A stretch of DNA of 64,000 bases from Bradyrhizobium sp. CCBAU 53351 (GCF_015291745.1 NZ_CP030059.1:5173501-5237500), one strand, 5' to 3'. Shown: positions 1 through 9,410, counted from the first letter of the stretch. Notes: a model not told the origin generated them from the sequence alone. Numbers and translations: made by a program.

Positions 1-2139
1 TTCGCCACGCTCGACATTGAAGGCGATGAGGTCCGCCAATGGAAGCCCGACGCGCACGAAATCCGGCGGCAGGTCCAACAGCGCGATGAAACGTCCGTTC
101 CAGGCCGTGATGTTGAAATCGGCATCGAAGGCGCAGATGCCCTGCGGCACGCTCTCCAGCGTGCTTTGCAACAGGCTGCGGTTGAAGCGCAACGCCTCCG
201 AGGCCTCGTCGAGCATCGCCATCGCCTCCCGCCGCGAGAGCGAGTGGCCTTCCAGCGACGCTGCAATCACCACGCGCGCCGATGCCGCGCCGATCGCGCC
301 GGCAAGCAGGTTCTCGGTGAATCGGATCGAGTCGAGATCGACCAGTCCCGACGGATCGAGGCGCGATCCCATCCCCGCAACACGGGCCGCCAGATAAGCG
401 TCAAAAGCTGCCGCGCCGCGCTCGACACCGACGAAACGCAGCGCCAGCGCGCGGAGATCGTCGAGCCGGACCAGCACGCGCGACGACAATTTCGGGATGG
501 ACTCACGAACGACACCGTCGGCGAACGCGGCCGCCTGGTTGCGCTCGACGGTCGATTGCCGTCCGAGCGCCGAGACGATGAGAAAGCAGACGAGATTCGC
601 GCCAAGGCTCCATAGCGTGGCGTGCGAAATCGGATCGACGCCTTCGAGGCCGAACAGCGCATTGGGCTTGAGCCAGGCGAGTTGCCACGGGCCGTGGCGG
701 ACGATCTCCTCGATCCCAGGCCACAGAGGCGCGGCCGAGGGCAGCAGCAGCGTATAAGCCCAGATGAAGAAGCCGACCGCGATCCCGAGCGAGGCGCCGG
801 CCTTGTTGGCCCGCGGCCAGAACAGCCCGCCGACGAACGCCGGACCGAATTGCGCGACCGCGACGAACGACAAGAGGCCAATCACGGTGAGCGGATAGGA
901 CTGATTGACCAGGCGGTGCATCAGATAGGCGAGCAGCAGAATGCCGAGAATCGACAGCCGGCGCACCGTCACCAGCACCGAGGTCATCGGCCGGCTCTGC
1001 GCGCGCAGGCCGAAGACGCGCGAGCGCAGCAGCAGCGGCATGATGACGTCGTTGCAGAGCATGGTGCTGAGTGCGACCGACGTCATGATCACCATGCCGG
1101 TCGCGGCCGACAGTCCGCCCAGGAACGCGATCAGGCTGATGGTGCCCGCATCCGCCGCGATGGGCAGCGAGATGACATAGGTGTCGGGGTCCATCATCGC
1201 ACCGAACCGGTTGAGCCCGGCCGCGGCGATCGGCAGGATCAGCAGGCTGAACAGCGCAAGGTAGGCCGGGTAAAGCCAGGCCGCGGTGCGCGTGTGGCTC
1301 GGACTTTCATTCTCGACGACCGCGACATGGAAGGCCTGCGGCAGGCACAGGAAGGCGATTCCTGAGATGATGATGGTCGCGGGCCACACCGGCTGCGTCG
1401 GATCGAAGCTCAGGATTCCCGCGAGCTGCGGCTCCGACTGGAATTGCGACAGCAGAGCGGCCGGCCCGCCTGATAGTCCGAACAGCACGAACAGCGCGAC
1501 GATCAGGAATGCGAGCAACTTGACGACGCTCTCAAAGGCGATCGCGAGCATCAGGCCGCGATGATGCTCGCTGGCGTGGACGTGCCGGACGCCGAACACG
1601 ATCGCGAACAGCGCCATCGACGCGGCCACGCCGAACGCGGAATCCTGCCAGAAACGCAAGCCCTCGCCGCCGGCCCGCTCGGGCTGGAGGATGAGGTAGT
1701 CGAAGCTCTTGCCCACGGCCTTGAGCTGGAGCGCAATGTAGGGAAGCACGCCCAGCAGCGATGCGAGCGTCACGAAGGCCGCGAGCACCTGGCTCTTGCC
1801 GTAGCGTGCGGCGATGAAGTCCGCGATCGAGGTGACGTTCTGCGCCTTGGCGATCGCAATCACCTTGGACAGCAACCTCTGGCCGAACAGCAGCACCAGG
1901 GTCGGGCCGATATAGATCGTGGCGAAGTCCAGCCCGCTGGTGGCGGCGCGCCCGACCGATCCGTAGAAGCTCCACGACGTATTGTAGACCGCGAGCGTCA
2001 GGCAATAGCTGATTGCGGCGGCCCAGGAGTTTGGCGACACCAGCGGCCCAGCGGCGCTCCGCCGGTCGCCCCACCAGGCCACCAGGAACAGCGTGGTCAC
2101 ATAGCCGGCAGCGACCGCAAGAACGAACCACGCCTGCAC
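1..2139 (-). CDS. Sodium/solute symporter-fused sensor kinase, partial (C-terminus outside window)
   Basis: The frame is open from a GTG at 2139 to the window edge, so at least 713 residues are present and the 3' end is missing. The N-terminus is a multi-spanning SSS (sodium:solute symporter) domain; segments such as YNTSWSFYGSVGRA and LLGVLPYIALQLKAVGKSF are typical of the transporter part of NahK/CbrA-like kinases. Near the left edge the reading is LPPDFVRVGLPLADLIAF, which fits the PAS_7 domain that precedes the HisKA/ATPase part in this family. Kinase motifs themselves lie outside the window, so kinase activity is inferred. It lies 142 bases downstream of mctP on the same strand; in Rhizobium leguminosarum MctP expression depends on a two-component pair, so a regulatory link is possible but not shown. 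No in-frame ATG exists near the start, hence GTG. Confidence 0.8.
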   Translation of the reverse strand, partial: MQAWFVLAVAAGYVTTLFLVAWWGDRRSAAGPLVSPNSWAAAISYCLTLAVYNTSWSFYGSVGRAATSGLDFATIYIGPTLVLLFGQRLLSKVIAIAKAQNVTSIADFIAARYGKSQVLAAFVTLASLLGVLPYIALQLKAVGKSFDYLILQPERAGGEGLRFWQDSAFGVAASMALFAIVFGVRHVHASEHHRGLMLAIAFESVVKLLAFLIVALFVLFGLSGGPAALLSQFQSEPQLAGILSFDPTQPVWPATIIISGIAFLCLPQAFHVAVVENESPSHTRTAAWLYPAYLALFSLLILPIAAAGLNRFGAMMDPDTYVISLPIAADAGTISLIAFLGGLSAATGMVIMTSVALSTMLCNDVIMPLLLRSRVFGLRAQSRPMTSVLVTVRRLSILGILLLAYLMHRLVNQSYPLTVIGLLSFVAVAQFGPAFVGGLFWPRANKAGASLGIAVGFFIWAYTLLLPSAAPLWPGIEEIVRHGPWQLAWLKPNALFGLEGVDPISHATLWSLGANLVCFLIVSALGRQSTVERNQAAAFADGVVRESIPKLSSRVLVRLDDLRALALRFVGVERGAAAFDAYLAARVAGMGSRLDPSGLVDLDSIRFTENLLAGAIGAASARVVIAASLEGHSLSRREAMAMLDEASEALRFNRSLLQSTLESVPQGICAFDADFNITAWNGRFIALLDLPPDFVRVGLPLADLIAFNVERGE

Positions 2140-2247
2140 GACATCCTCACCCGAGACCTCCGATCCGCCGGCGACGAGCGGGGCCGGATCGCCGGCGGAT
2201 ACTAAGGCGTTTTCAATCGCATGGAAGGCTATTCATGCCGGAGAGAG

Positions 2248-2274
2248 CGGCGGCCGGAAGATCTCCGGCCGCCG
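2248..2274 (-). terminator. Hairpin after mctP
   Basis: An 11-bp perfect inverted repeat (CGGCGGCCGGA / TCCGGCCGCCG) with a 5-base loop lies just past the mctP stop and before the next gene on the same strand. There is no clear U-tract, so it could slow or end transcription but is not a classical intrinsic terminator. Confidence 0.45.
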
Positions 2275-2281
2275 ACGGCAG

Positions 2282-3775
2282 TCATTCAGCTGCCTCGCGG
2301 GACAGCCGTTGCTGCGGTACGCGCTTGAGCGCCAGGTTGACCGCGACGGCCACCGCGATGTTGAGCGCGAGCGCGAGCAGACCGGTGTAGATCGCAAACT
2401 TGCCGGCGCCGAAGTCGATGCTGTGCAGCGGCTTCAGCCCGTCGGACCAGGCCAGCCAAGATCCTCCGACGAGACCGACGGCCCAGCCGGCAAGCAATGC
2501 CGTGCTCGAGAACCAGTTCAGGTAGAGACCGAACACCAGCGCCGGCAGCGTCTGCAGGATCCAGAGGCCTCCGAGCAGTTGCAGGTCGAGCGCGAACTGG
2601 GTCGGCATCAGCAGGATCGCGAGCAGCGCGCCGACCTTCACCAGCATGGAGGTGATCTTGGCGACCTTCGCCTCGCCGGCCGGCGTCACCTTCGGATCGA
2701 CCCACACCTTCCAGAAGTTGCGGGTGAACAGGTTGGCCGCGCCGATGCTCATGACGGCGGCCGGCACCAGCGCGCCGATCGCGATCGCGGCGAAGGCGAA
2801 GCCCGCGAACCAGCTCGGGAACAGCAGCTTGAACAGCTCGGGCACGACGTCGTTGTTGCTCGCGAGCTTCAATCCCGCCGCGTGGCCCATGTAGCCCAGC
2901 AGCGCGAGCAGGCCGAGCAGCAGCGTGTAGGCCGGCAGCAGCATCGCATTCTTGCGAATGGTGTTGCCGCCCGAAGACGCGAAGATGCCGGTCAGCGTAT
3001 GCGGGTACATGAAGGCAGCGAGCGCCGAGCCGAGCGCCAGCGAGGCGTAGGGCACGATCTGCGCCGGCGACAGCAAGGTGCCGCCTGCGCCTTTCGCCGC
3101 GAACGCCGCGTCCGCCGCGGTGAAGATCGCACCGTAGCCGCCGAGCTTCGAGGGTACGATCGCGATCGCTGCGATCACCACGATGTAGATCATGATGTCC
3201 TTGACGAAGGCGATCAGCGCCGGCGCGCGCAGGCCCGACGAATAGGTGTAGAGCGCCAGCACCAGGAAGGCGAGCACGAGCGGCACCTCGCCGTGCAGGC
3301 CGAGCGCCTTGATCGCGACCTCCATGCCGATGAGCTGGAGCGCGATGTAGGGCATCGTCGCCAGCACGCCGGTGGCCGCGACCGCAAGCTCGAGCCCGCG
3401 CGAGCCGTAGGCGCCGCGCACCACGTCGCCGGCGGTGACATAGCCACGCTCCTTGGCGACCTTCCACAGCACCGGCATCACCGCGAACACGAAGGGATAG
3501 ACGATGATGGTGTAGGGCAGCGCGAAGAAGCCGTAGGCGCCGACCGCATAGACCAGTGCCGGAACGGCGATCACGGTGTAGGCGGTGTAGAAGTCGCCGC
3601 CGACCAGGAACCAGGTGATCCAGGTTCCGAACTTGCGGCCGCCGAGGCCCCACTCGTCGAGATGGGCGAGCGTCTCCGGCTTGCGCCAGCGCGAGGCGAC
3701 GAAGCCCATGCCGGTGACGAGGATGAACAGTGCGAGGAATACGGCGAACGCCGCGCTATCGACATCAGCCAGCAC
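2282..3775 (-). CDS. mctP: Monocarboxylate/sodium symporter MctP
   Basis: 497 residues, a normal length for the MctP branch of the SSS family, with about 13 hydrophobic segments. MctP of Rhizobium imports lactate, pyruvate, propionate and related monocarboxylates, and alanine, across the inner membrane. The pattern GLGGRKFGTWITWFLVGGDF near residues 43-62 and the start MLADVDSAAFAVFLALF fit this family. The upstream DUF3311 gene overlaps its start by 11 bases, the usual pairing for this transporter, and the sensor kinase fusion follows it. Substrate is assigned by family only. Confidence 0.85.
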   Translation of the reverse strand: MLADVDSAAFAVFLALFILVTGMGFVASRWRKPETLAHLDEWGLGGRKFGTWITWFLVGGDFYTAYTVIAVPALVYAVGAYGFFALPYTIIVYPFVFAVMPVLWKVAKERGYVTAGDVVRGAYGSRGLELAVAATGVLATMPYIALQLIGMEVAIKALGLHGEVPLVLAFLVLALYTYSSGLRAPALIAFVKDIMIYIVVIAAIAIVPSKLGGYGAIFTAADAAFAAKGAGGTLLSPAQIVPYASLALGSALAAFMYPHTLTGIFASSGGNTIRKNAMLLPAYTLLLGLLALLGYMGHAAGLKLASNNDVVPELFKLLFPSWFAGFAFAAIAIGALVPAAVMSIGAANLFTRNFWKVWVDPKVTPAGEAKVAKITSMLVKVGALLAILLMPTQFALDLQLLGGLWILQTLPALVFGLYLNWFSSTALLAGWAVGLVGGSWLAWSDGLKPLHSIDFGAGKFAIYTGLLALALNIAVAVAVNLALKRVPQQRLSREAAE

Positions 3776-3941
3776 GACGCACGCTCCTGTAGACGATCCA
3801 GGTAAGCAGCGAGGTCAGCGGCACCCAGGCGAGCTGGTACCAGTAGAAGAACGGGAAGCCGAACAGATAGGGCTCCCGGATATTATAGAACGGCACGATC
3901 ATCAGGCCGATGAACGGCAACAACAGCAGCAGGCGTACCAT
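3765..3941 (-). CDS. DUF3311 small membrane protein, MctP partner
   Basis: 58 residues beginning MVRLLLLLPFIGLMIVPFYN, with two hydrophobic stretches and the aromatic FGFPFFYWYQLAW signature of DUF3311 proteins. The start at 3941 was chosen because GGGGAGGAG lies about 6 bases upstream; an in-frame ATG 16 codons earlier lacks such a site. The stop overlaps the mctP start, indicating translational coupling. Family members precede SSS symporters and are thought to be small accessory subunits; the exact role is unknown. Confidence 0.8.
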   Translation of the reverse strand: MVRLLLLLPFIGLMIVPFYNIREPYLFGFPFFYWYQLAWVPLTSLLTWIVYRSVRRAG

Positions 3942-4072
3942 GCGCTCTCCTCCCCTGTGAGTGAAGTCGACGCGCCTTGTCGTGGGCACGCCTTGAGCGC
4001 GATATAGCTGACAACGACCGGCAGCCCCTCCCCCTACCTTGGCTCGGCCAGACCCCCATACTTTCGTATCGT

Positions 4073-4240
4073 CCCGTCATTGCGCGGAGCCCGCGACAAA
4101 ATTGCGAAGCAATTTTGCGCTGGCGACGAAGCAATCCAGACTGCCTTTCGCAGAGACAGCCTGGATTGCTTCCGCCTTCGCCAAGGCTACGGCGGACAAG
4201 TCGCTACGCTCGCAATGTCGGCTGGGAGAGCACGCCTCCC
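4073..4240. repeat. Intergenic palindromic repeat cluster
   Basis: This 320-base gene-free stretch (3942-4263) holds interspersed repeat DNA. A perfect 9-bp hairpin (CAAAATTGC-GAA-GCAATTTTG) lies at 4097-4117 and a longer inverted repeat GAAGCAATCCAG / CTGGATTGCTTC at 4128-4172. The same CGTCATTGCG start recurs near 11129. Repeats of this type are common between Bradyrhizobium and Rhodopseudomonas genes. No promoter or coding potential stands out. Confidence 0.65.
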
Positions 4241-4263
4241 TCGTCTCGCGCGAACTTGCGGCG

Positions 4264-5136
4264 CTATCGCCTGCCGCTCGGCGCTGCGGCCGGCTTGGGC
4301 GGTTCGGGCGGCGGGGCGGCCGGCGCGCTGTTGCTGGCGCCGAACAGCACGCGGGTCGGGTTGCGGTCGAAATTGTTCACGGCGCGGCTGATGTCGCCGA
4401 GGGTACGGCGGCCGTCGGCCATCAATGCGCCGGAGCGCTTGTCGAAATCGTCGGCGAGCTCGCGGATCGACTTCACCGCCTGGAACAGCTCGCCGCCGTC
4501 CTTGCCGCCGGCGAGCGTGTTGAGGCCGAGCATGAGATTGTCGGCCTTGAGCATGACGCCGTCGACCTTGGCCATCACGCCGTCGATCTTCTCGGAATTG
4601 CGCGCGAGCGAGTTGGTGAAGGTCTCGAGATTCTTCAGCGAGTTCTTCACGGACTCCTGGTTGTCGGCGACGATCTTGTTGATGTTCTGCAGCGTGCCGC
4701 GGATCGCCTCGGTGACGTCCTGCAGCTTGTTGGGGTCGGCCGTCAGCGTCGGGATGCCGTCCTGGTCGAGCGGCGGCGGGGCCGCGGCTTCGTCGCCACC
4801 CTTGAGCGAGATCGCGGCAACGCCGGTGAGGCCCTGGAATTCGAGGCCGACCAGCGTGTCCTTGCGGATCGGGGCATTGTTCTCGATCATGGCGAGTGCG
4901 ACAACCCGCCGCGGGTTGTCGAGCTTCACCGAGACCACCTCGCCCACCCGGATACCGTTGAAGTTGACGCTTCCGCCATTGCGCAGGCCCGCCGCCGGGC
5001 CTTCGAACACGACGCGCAAGGGGCTGCGCTGCTTGGTGGTATGCAACGACTGGAACCAGAGCACGAAGCCGATCGCCGCGGCGATCACCGCCAGCGTGAA
5101 CGACCCAATCAAGACGTAGTTCGCCCGCGTTTCCAT
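4264..5136 (-). CDS. MlaD-family (MCE domain) phospholipid transport protein
   Basis: 290 residues: an N-terminal membrane anchor (about residues 7-28), one MCE domain (about 38-120, including VNFNGIRVGEVVSVKLD), then a long helical region with repeated NLE/KIDGVM-type heptads and a Pro/Ala-rich tail. MCE proteins form periplasmic rings that bind lipid and feed it to an MlaFE-type ABC transporter. It is the last gene of the mlaE-mlaF-mlaD operon, 56 bases behind mlaF. No auxiliary lipoprotein gene follows; repeat DNA does. The direction of lipid flow cannot be read from sequence. Confidence 0.9.
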   Translation of the reverse strand: METRANYVLIGSFTLAVIAAAIGFVLWFQSLHTTKQRSPLRVVFEGPAAGLRNGGSVNFNGIRVGEVVSVKLDNPRRVVALAMIENNAPIRKDTLVGLEFQGLTGVAAISLKGGDEAAAPPPLDQDGIPTLTADPNKLQDVTEAIRGTLQNINKIVADNQESVKNSLKNLETFTNSLARNSEKIDGVMAKVDGVMLKADNLMLGLNTLAGGKDGGELFQAVKSIRELADDFDKRSGALMADGRRTLGDISRAVNNFDRNPTRVLFGASNSAPAAPPPEPPKPAAAPSGRR

Positions 5137-5192
5137 CAGGTGCTCCGGCTACTCATCCCAGCTACTCAACCCAGCCACTCAACCCAAGGCAC

Positions 5193-5981
5193 TCAACCCA
5201 TGACCGCGCGGGCGCGCTTGCCATGGAAATACTGCCTCAACCAGGGATGCTGCGAGGCCTGCATGTCGGCGATCGACCCTGCCGCAATGATCTTACCGTT
5301 CCCTAAAACGGCGATGCGGTCGCATGCGGTGTAAAGGCTGTCGAGATCGTGGGTTACCATGAAAACCGTCAGCCCCAAAGTGCGCTGGAGCGTCCTGACC
5401 AGCTCGTCGAAATCGCCGGCGCCGATCGGATCGAGGCCCGAGGTCGGCTCATCCAGGAAGACGAGGTCGGGATCGAGAGACAGTGCGCGCGCCAGCGCCA
5501 CGCGCTTGATCATGCCGCCCGACAGCTCCGAGGGAAATCGCTCGGCGACCTCCGGCTTGAGGCCGACCATGGCCAGCTTGGCCATGGTGATCTCGTCCAT
5601 CAGCCGCTGCGAGACGCGAAGATATTCGCGCATCGGAAACTGGATGTTCTGCCGCACGGTCAGCGAGGAGAACAGCGCGCCCTGCTGGAACAGGACGCCC
5701 CAGCGCCGTTCGACGTTGCGGCGCTGCGCGGTGTTGGAGGAATCCAGATCGACCCCGAACACCTCGATGGAGCCTGCGACCTTCGGCACGAGGCCGATGA
5801 TGGTTCGCGTCAGCACCGATTTGCCTGCGCCTGACGGACCGACGAAGCCAAGGATCTCGCCGCGCTTGACGTCGAGGTCGAGGCCGTCGAGCACGCGCGT
5901 TGAGCCGAACTGCACGGTGACGTCACGGACGCGGATGATGGGGTTTTGGATTTCGCTTTGAGCTTCTGTCGCCATCGTCAC
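5193..5981 (-). CDS. MlaF-type ABC transporter ATP-binding protein
   Basis: 262 residues with Walker A GPSGAGKS at 48-55, signature LSGGMIKRVALARAL and Walker B LVFLDEPTSGLDP. The LSGGM signature instead of LSGGQ is characteristic of the MlaF/lipid subgroup. It powers the permease encoded by the upstream gene, whose stop it overlaps by 4 bases. Function is phospholipid trafficking between inner and outer membranes, maintaining outer-membrane asymmetry in characterised systems. Confidence 0.92.
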   Translation of the reverse strand: MTMATEAQSEIQNPIIRVRDVTVQFGSTRVLDGLDLDVKRGEILGFVGPSGAGKSVLTRTIIGLVPKVAGSIEVFGVDLDSSNTAQRRNVERRWGVLFQQGALFSSLTVRQNIQFPMREYLRVSQRLMDEITMAKLAMVGLKPEVAERFPSELSGGMIKRVALARALSLDPDLVFLDEPTSGLDPIGAGDFDELVRTLQRTLGLTVFMVTHDLDSLYTACDRIAVLGNGKIIAAGSIADMQASQHPWLRQYFHGKRARAVMG

Positions 5982-7111
5982 ATTCCGATCGCGGCGAAGA
6001 AGATGGCGAACACGCCGTCCATGACGATGACGAAGAAGATGCCTTTGACGACGGACGACGTCGTGTGCTGGCCCAGCGATTCCGCACTACCCTGCACGGC
6101 AAGCCCTTCGACGCAAGCGACGATGCCGATCACGGCGGCCATGACCGGGGCCTTGACGATGCCGACGATGAAATGGTCGATCGAGATGGCGTCGCGCAAG
6201 CGCAGCAGGAAGGCCTCGGGCTCGACCCCGCCATAGAGCCAGGCCACGAGCCCGCCGCCATAGAGCGCGGCCATCGCGCCGAGGAAAGCCAGGATCGGCA
6301 GCGCCAGCACCAGCGCCATCATGCGCGGCAGCACCAGCACCTCGATCGGATCGAAGCCCATGGTGCGCAGCGCGTCGATCTCCTCGCGCATCTTCATCGA
6401 GCCGAGCTCGGCGGTGTAGGCGCTGCCCGAGCGCCCCGCGACCATGATCGCGACCAGGAGCACGCCGATCTCGCGCAGCACCAGCACGCCGAGCATGTCG
6501 ACCACGAAGATGTCGGCGCCGAATCTTCGGAAATGGAAGATGCCTTGTTGCGCGATGATGCAGCCGATCAGGAAGGTGATCAGCACGATGATTGGCACCG
6601 CGCGCCAGCAGACCTGCTCCATGTGATGCACGGTCGAGGTCAGGCGGAACGAGCGCGGATGGATCAGGACGCGAAACCATGCCGCGAGCACGGCGCCCAG
6701 CATGTCGACGAGCCCCGCGATCGTCCCGCCGACGCCGGCCACGGCCCGGCCGATCTGCTCCAGCATGCCGGCGATGGTGATCGGACTGTTGTCGATTACG
6801 GCGCCCGCCCGGACCCGCCGCACCTCGTCCACGAGGCTGGAATAATTGGCGGACAGCCCGGCGATCTGCGCCTCGACCGGCCCCTTGGTGAGGCTGCGGC
6901 GCAGCCGCTCGATCAGCCAGGCCCCGAAGGTGTCGAGCTTGGCGACTTCGGACACGTCGATGAAGATGCTTTGGGGGGTGCCGGCGAGCTTCTCGGCGTC
7001 GGCCACCATCCGTTCCAGGACCGGCGCGAAGCTCGCAGTCCAGGTCCCAGTGGCGCAAAGTGCCAGCGCGTTGCCCTTGGCAATCCGTTCCAGCTTCGGA
7101 TCGCTGTTCAA
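5978..7111 (-). CDS. MlaE-type permease with fused N-terminal STAS domain
   Basis: 377 residues. Residues 1 to about 105 form a STAS/MlaB-like domain (IFIDVSEVAKLDTFGAWLIE), and the rest is the MlaE permease with its hallmark VVDMLGVLVLREIGVLLVAI and MVAGRSGSAYTAELGSM. In Escherichia coli MlaB is a separate STAS protein; here it is fused, so no separate mlaB is needed. First gene of a three-gene operon; the 134-base gap to the divergent epimerase gene must hold its promoter. Confidence 0.9.
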   Translation of the reverse strand: MNSDPKLERIAKGNALALCATGTWTASFAPVLERMVADAEKLAGTPQSIFIDVSEVAKLDTFGAWLIERLRRSLTKGPVEAQIAGLSANYSSLVDEVRRVRAGAVIDNSPITIAGMLEQIGRAVAGVGGTIAGLVDMLGAVLAAWFRVLIHPRSFRLTSTVHHMEQVCWRAVPIIVLITFLIGCIIAQQGIFHFRRFGADIFVVDMLGVLVLREIGVLLVAIMVAGRSGSAYTAELGSMKMREEIDALRTMGFDPIEVLVLPRMMALVLALPILAFLGAMAALYGGGLVAWLYGGVEPEAFLLRLRDAISIDHFIVGIVKAPVMAAVIGIVACVEGLAVQGSAESLGQHTTSSVVKGIFFVIVMDGVFAIFFAAIGM

Positions 7112-7245
7112 GATGTCCGCTCCCGTACCGGGGCGGAGAAAATCAGAGAGTTGCGCACGCGCCCTTACCCAGAGAAGGTATCCCCAAGTGGTTAATGTTA
7201 GTTGCTACAGGTAACTAGCAGGTTCAGATTTCGCCAGAGTTCAAA

Positions 7246-8241
7246 ATGACTTCCATGAAATTTGCGTCCCTGGCGGCGCGAATCGAGCGCTTCCCGATCG
7301 CGGGCAGCTTTACCATCAGCCGCGGGGCCAAGACCGAGGCCGTGACCGTCATGGCCGAGGTCAGCCGGGACGGGCTGACCGGCCGCGGCGAGTGCGTACC
7401 CTACCCCCGCTATGGCGAGACGCCCGAGGCGACGCTGGCGGCCATCCAGGCCATGCAGCAGGCCGTTGCCGATGGTATCTCGCGGCAGGCCCTGCAGGCC
7501 GCCATGGCGCCGGGTGCGGCCCGCAACGCCCTGGATTGCGCCCTGATCGACCTCGAGGCCAAGGCGGCGGGCCAGCGGGCCTGGAACCTGCTCGAGCGCC
7601 CGGTGCCGGGCGAGCGCACCACGGCGTACACGATCTCGTTAGGGACCCCCGAGGCCATGGCCGCCGCGACCGCCAAGGCGGCGCACCGGCCGCTGCTCAA
7701 GATCAAGCTCGGCGGCGACGGCGATCCGGAGCGGATCGCGGCGGTGCGCAAAGCCGCGCCCGAATCCGAGCTGATCGTCGATGCCAACGAGGCCTGGACC
7801 GAGGCCAATCTGGAAGCCAACCTCGCCGCCTGCGCCGCCGTCGGCGTCACGCTGGTGGAGCAACCGCTGCCGGCGGGCAACGACGCGGTGCTGGCACGGA
7901 TCAAGCGGCCGCTCGCGGTCTGCGCCGACGAGAGCGTGCACGACCGCTCCTCGCTTGCGCCCTTGCGCGACCGCTACGACGCCGTGAACATCAAGCTCGA
8001 CAAGACCGGCGGCCTCACCGAGGCGCTGGCGATGGCCGATGCGGCGCAGGCGCTCGGCTTCGAGATCATGATCGGCTGCATGGTCGCGACGTCGCTGTCG
8101 ATGGCCCCCGCCATGCTGGTGACGCCGCAGGCACGCTTCGTCGATTTGGACGGCCCGCTGCTGCTGACCCGCGACCGCGACCATGGGCTGCGTTACGACG
8201 ACAGCCTGGTCTATCCGCCGGACGTCTCGCTCTGGGGCTGA
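7246..8241 (+). CDS. dgcA: Dipeptide epimerase (L-Ala-D/L-Glu epimerase-like)
   Basis: 331 residues, enolase superfamily, muconate-lactonising subgroup. The catalytic set is visible: KIKLGG with the base Lys at 154, metal ligands Asp179 (DANEAW), Glu205 (VEQPLP) and Asp228 (CADES), and the opposite base Lys250 (NIKLDKTGG). Such enzymes epimerise L-Ala-L/D-Glu from peptidoglycan turnover. A second ATG three codons downstream is an alternative start. Its 3' end overlaps the convergent MFS gene by 31 bases. Gene symbol follows common rhizobial annotation; substrate is inferred. Confidence 0.85.
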   Translation: MTSMKFASLAARIERFPIAGSFTISRGAKTEAVTVMAEVSRDGLTGRGECVPYPRYGETPEATLAAIQAMQQAVADGISRQALQAAMAPGAARNALDCALIDLEAKAAGQRAWNLLERPVPGERTTAYTISLGTPEAMAAATAKAAHRPLLKIKLGGDGDPERIAAVRKAAPESELIVDANEAWTEANLEANLAACAAVGVTLVEQPLPAGNDAVLARIKRPLAVCADESVHDRSSLAPLRDRYDAVNIKLDKTGGLTEALAMADAAQALGFEIMIGCMVATSLSMAPAMLVTPQARFVDLDGPLLLTRDRDHGLRYDDSLVYPPDVSLWG

Positions 8242-9410
8242 GCCGTGAGCCGATGCCGCGCCGACCAGATCAGGACCGCGCCACCAACGGCCATCGCCGC
8301 CATGACGTAATACAGGCCGTCGCCGATGCGAGCGTAGATCGCGCCTGACGCGATCGAGGTCATGGCGCCCAGGAGACCGTTGCACGCGGCATAATAGCCC
8401 TGACCGCGCGCGATCTGATGCGAGGGCACGCGCTGCACCAGGAGGTTCATCGTGCCGACGATGGTCATGCCGAAGGTGAGGCCATGGCCGAGCTGCACGA
8501 TCGCGAGCAGCGCCAGCGGCGGCTCGCTCGCGGTGACGATCCAGCGCACCACTGCGCTCAGGCCTCCGATCGCGATCATGGTGGAGGGATGCAGCGAGAA
8601 GCGCGGCGACAGTGCGAAGACGACGATCTCCGCGATCACGCCCAGCGTCCACAGGCCCGCGATCGTCAGCCCGCTGATGCCATGGAGCTGCCAGTTGATG
8701 GCCGAGAAGGTGTAATAGGCGACGTGGCTGCCCTGGATCAGCGCCGCCGAGACGATGATCGCCCAGAAGCCGGCATCGCGCAGCAGCGCCTTGCCGACAT
8801 GCCTCTCCGCCGTCTTGCGCCTGACATCGTCGAGCGGCTGCAGCAGCAGGCTGGCTGCGACCGCGACGACGGCCCAGGCGACGATGATCCAGATCAGGTC
8901 GCGCGGCGCGATGACGTCGATGAGATAGCCGCAGGCGAGCGAGCCGGCGGCGAAGGCCGCCGAGCCCCACAGCCGCAACGGTCCGTAATCGAGCCCGTAG
9001 CGAGCGACGCCGCGCAATGCATAGGCATCGGTCAGCGGCATCGTCGGCGTCCACATCATGCAGGTCAGCGCGTAGATCAGGAACAGCGCCAGCGGCTGCT
9101 GCTGCAGGCCGACCGCCGCAAATCCGATCGCGGTCGCCAGCACCGACAGCATCATGGCGGCGCGGATGGCGTGTCGCTTTTCGGCAAAGGCGGTCACCTG
9201 CGGCAAGGTGGTGAAACGCGTGATCGCCGGCAGCGCGTTGATGAGCCCGATCCAGGCCGCGTCGATGCCGATCGCCTTCAGCCACACCGGGAAGAACGGC
9301 AGATGCGTGCCCGAGACCGCGAAGACGGCCGAATAGAACAGGGCGAGACTGACGGCGAATCGCCGCTTCCTGGCTGCCGCGATGGGGATTTGTGATTCGG
9401 ACTGCATCAA
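8211..9410 (-). CDS. MFS transporter, HcaT/phenylpropionate-permease-like
   Basis: 399 residues with twelve hydrophobic segments. The opening ALFYSAVFAVSGTHLPFFPVWL and the YGPLRLWGSAAFAAGSLACG motif match the MFS_1-like group that contains E. coli HcaT. Substrate is unknown; HcaT homologues in rhizobia are not tied to aromatic catabolism genes here. Convergent with dgcA, overlapping it by 31 bases. An alternative start is the second Met. Confidence 0.75.
   Translation of the reverse strand: MMQSESQIPIAAARKRRFAVSLALFYSAVFAVSGTHLPFFPVWLKAIGIDAAWIGLINALPAITRFTTLPQVTAFAEKRHAIRAAMMLSVLATAIGFAAVGLQQQPLALFLIYALTCMMWTPTMPLTDAYALRGVARYGLDYGPLRLWGSAAFAAGSLACGYLIDVIAPRDLIWIIVAWAVVAVAASLLLQPLDDVRRKTAERHVGKALLRDAGFWAIIVSAALIQGSHVAYYTFSAINWQLHGISGLTIAGLWTLGVIAEIVVFALSPRFSLHPSTMIAIGGLSAVVRWIVTASEPPLALLAIVQLGHGLTFGMTIVGTMNLLVQRVPSHQIARGQGYYAACNGLLGAMTSIASGAIYARIGDGLYYVMAAMAVGGAVLIWSARHRLTAQPQSETSGG

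Noticed and set aside
2309..3805. Long plus-strand open frame (about 498 codons) opposite mctP
   Set aside because: Arg/Gln/Glu/His-rich translation without domains, exactly opposite a well-conserved transporter. GC-driven shadow.
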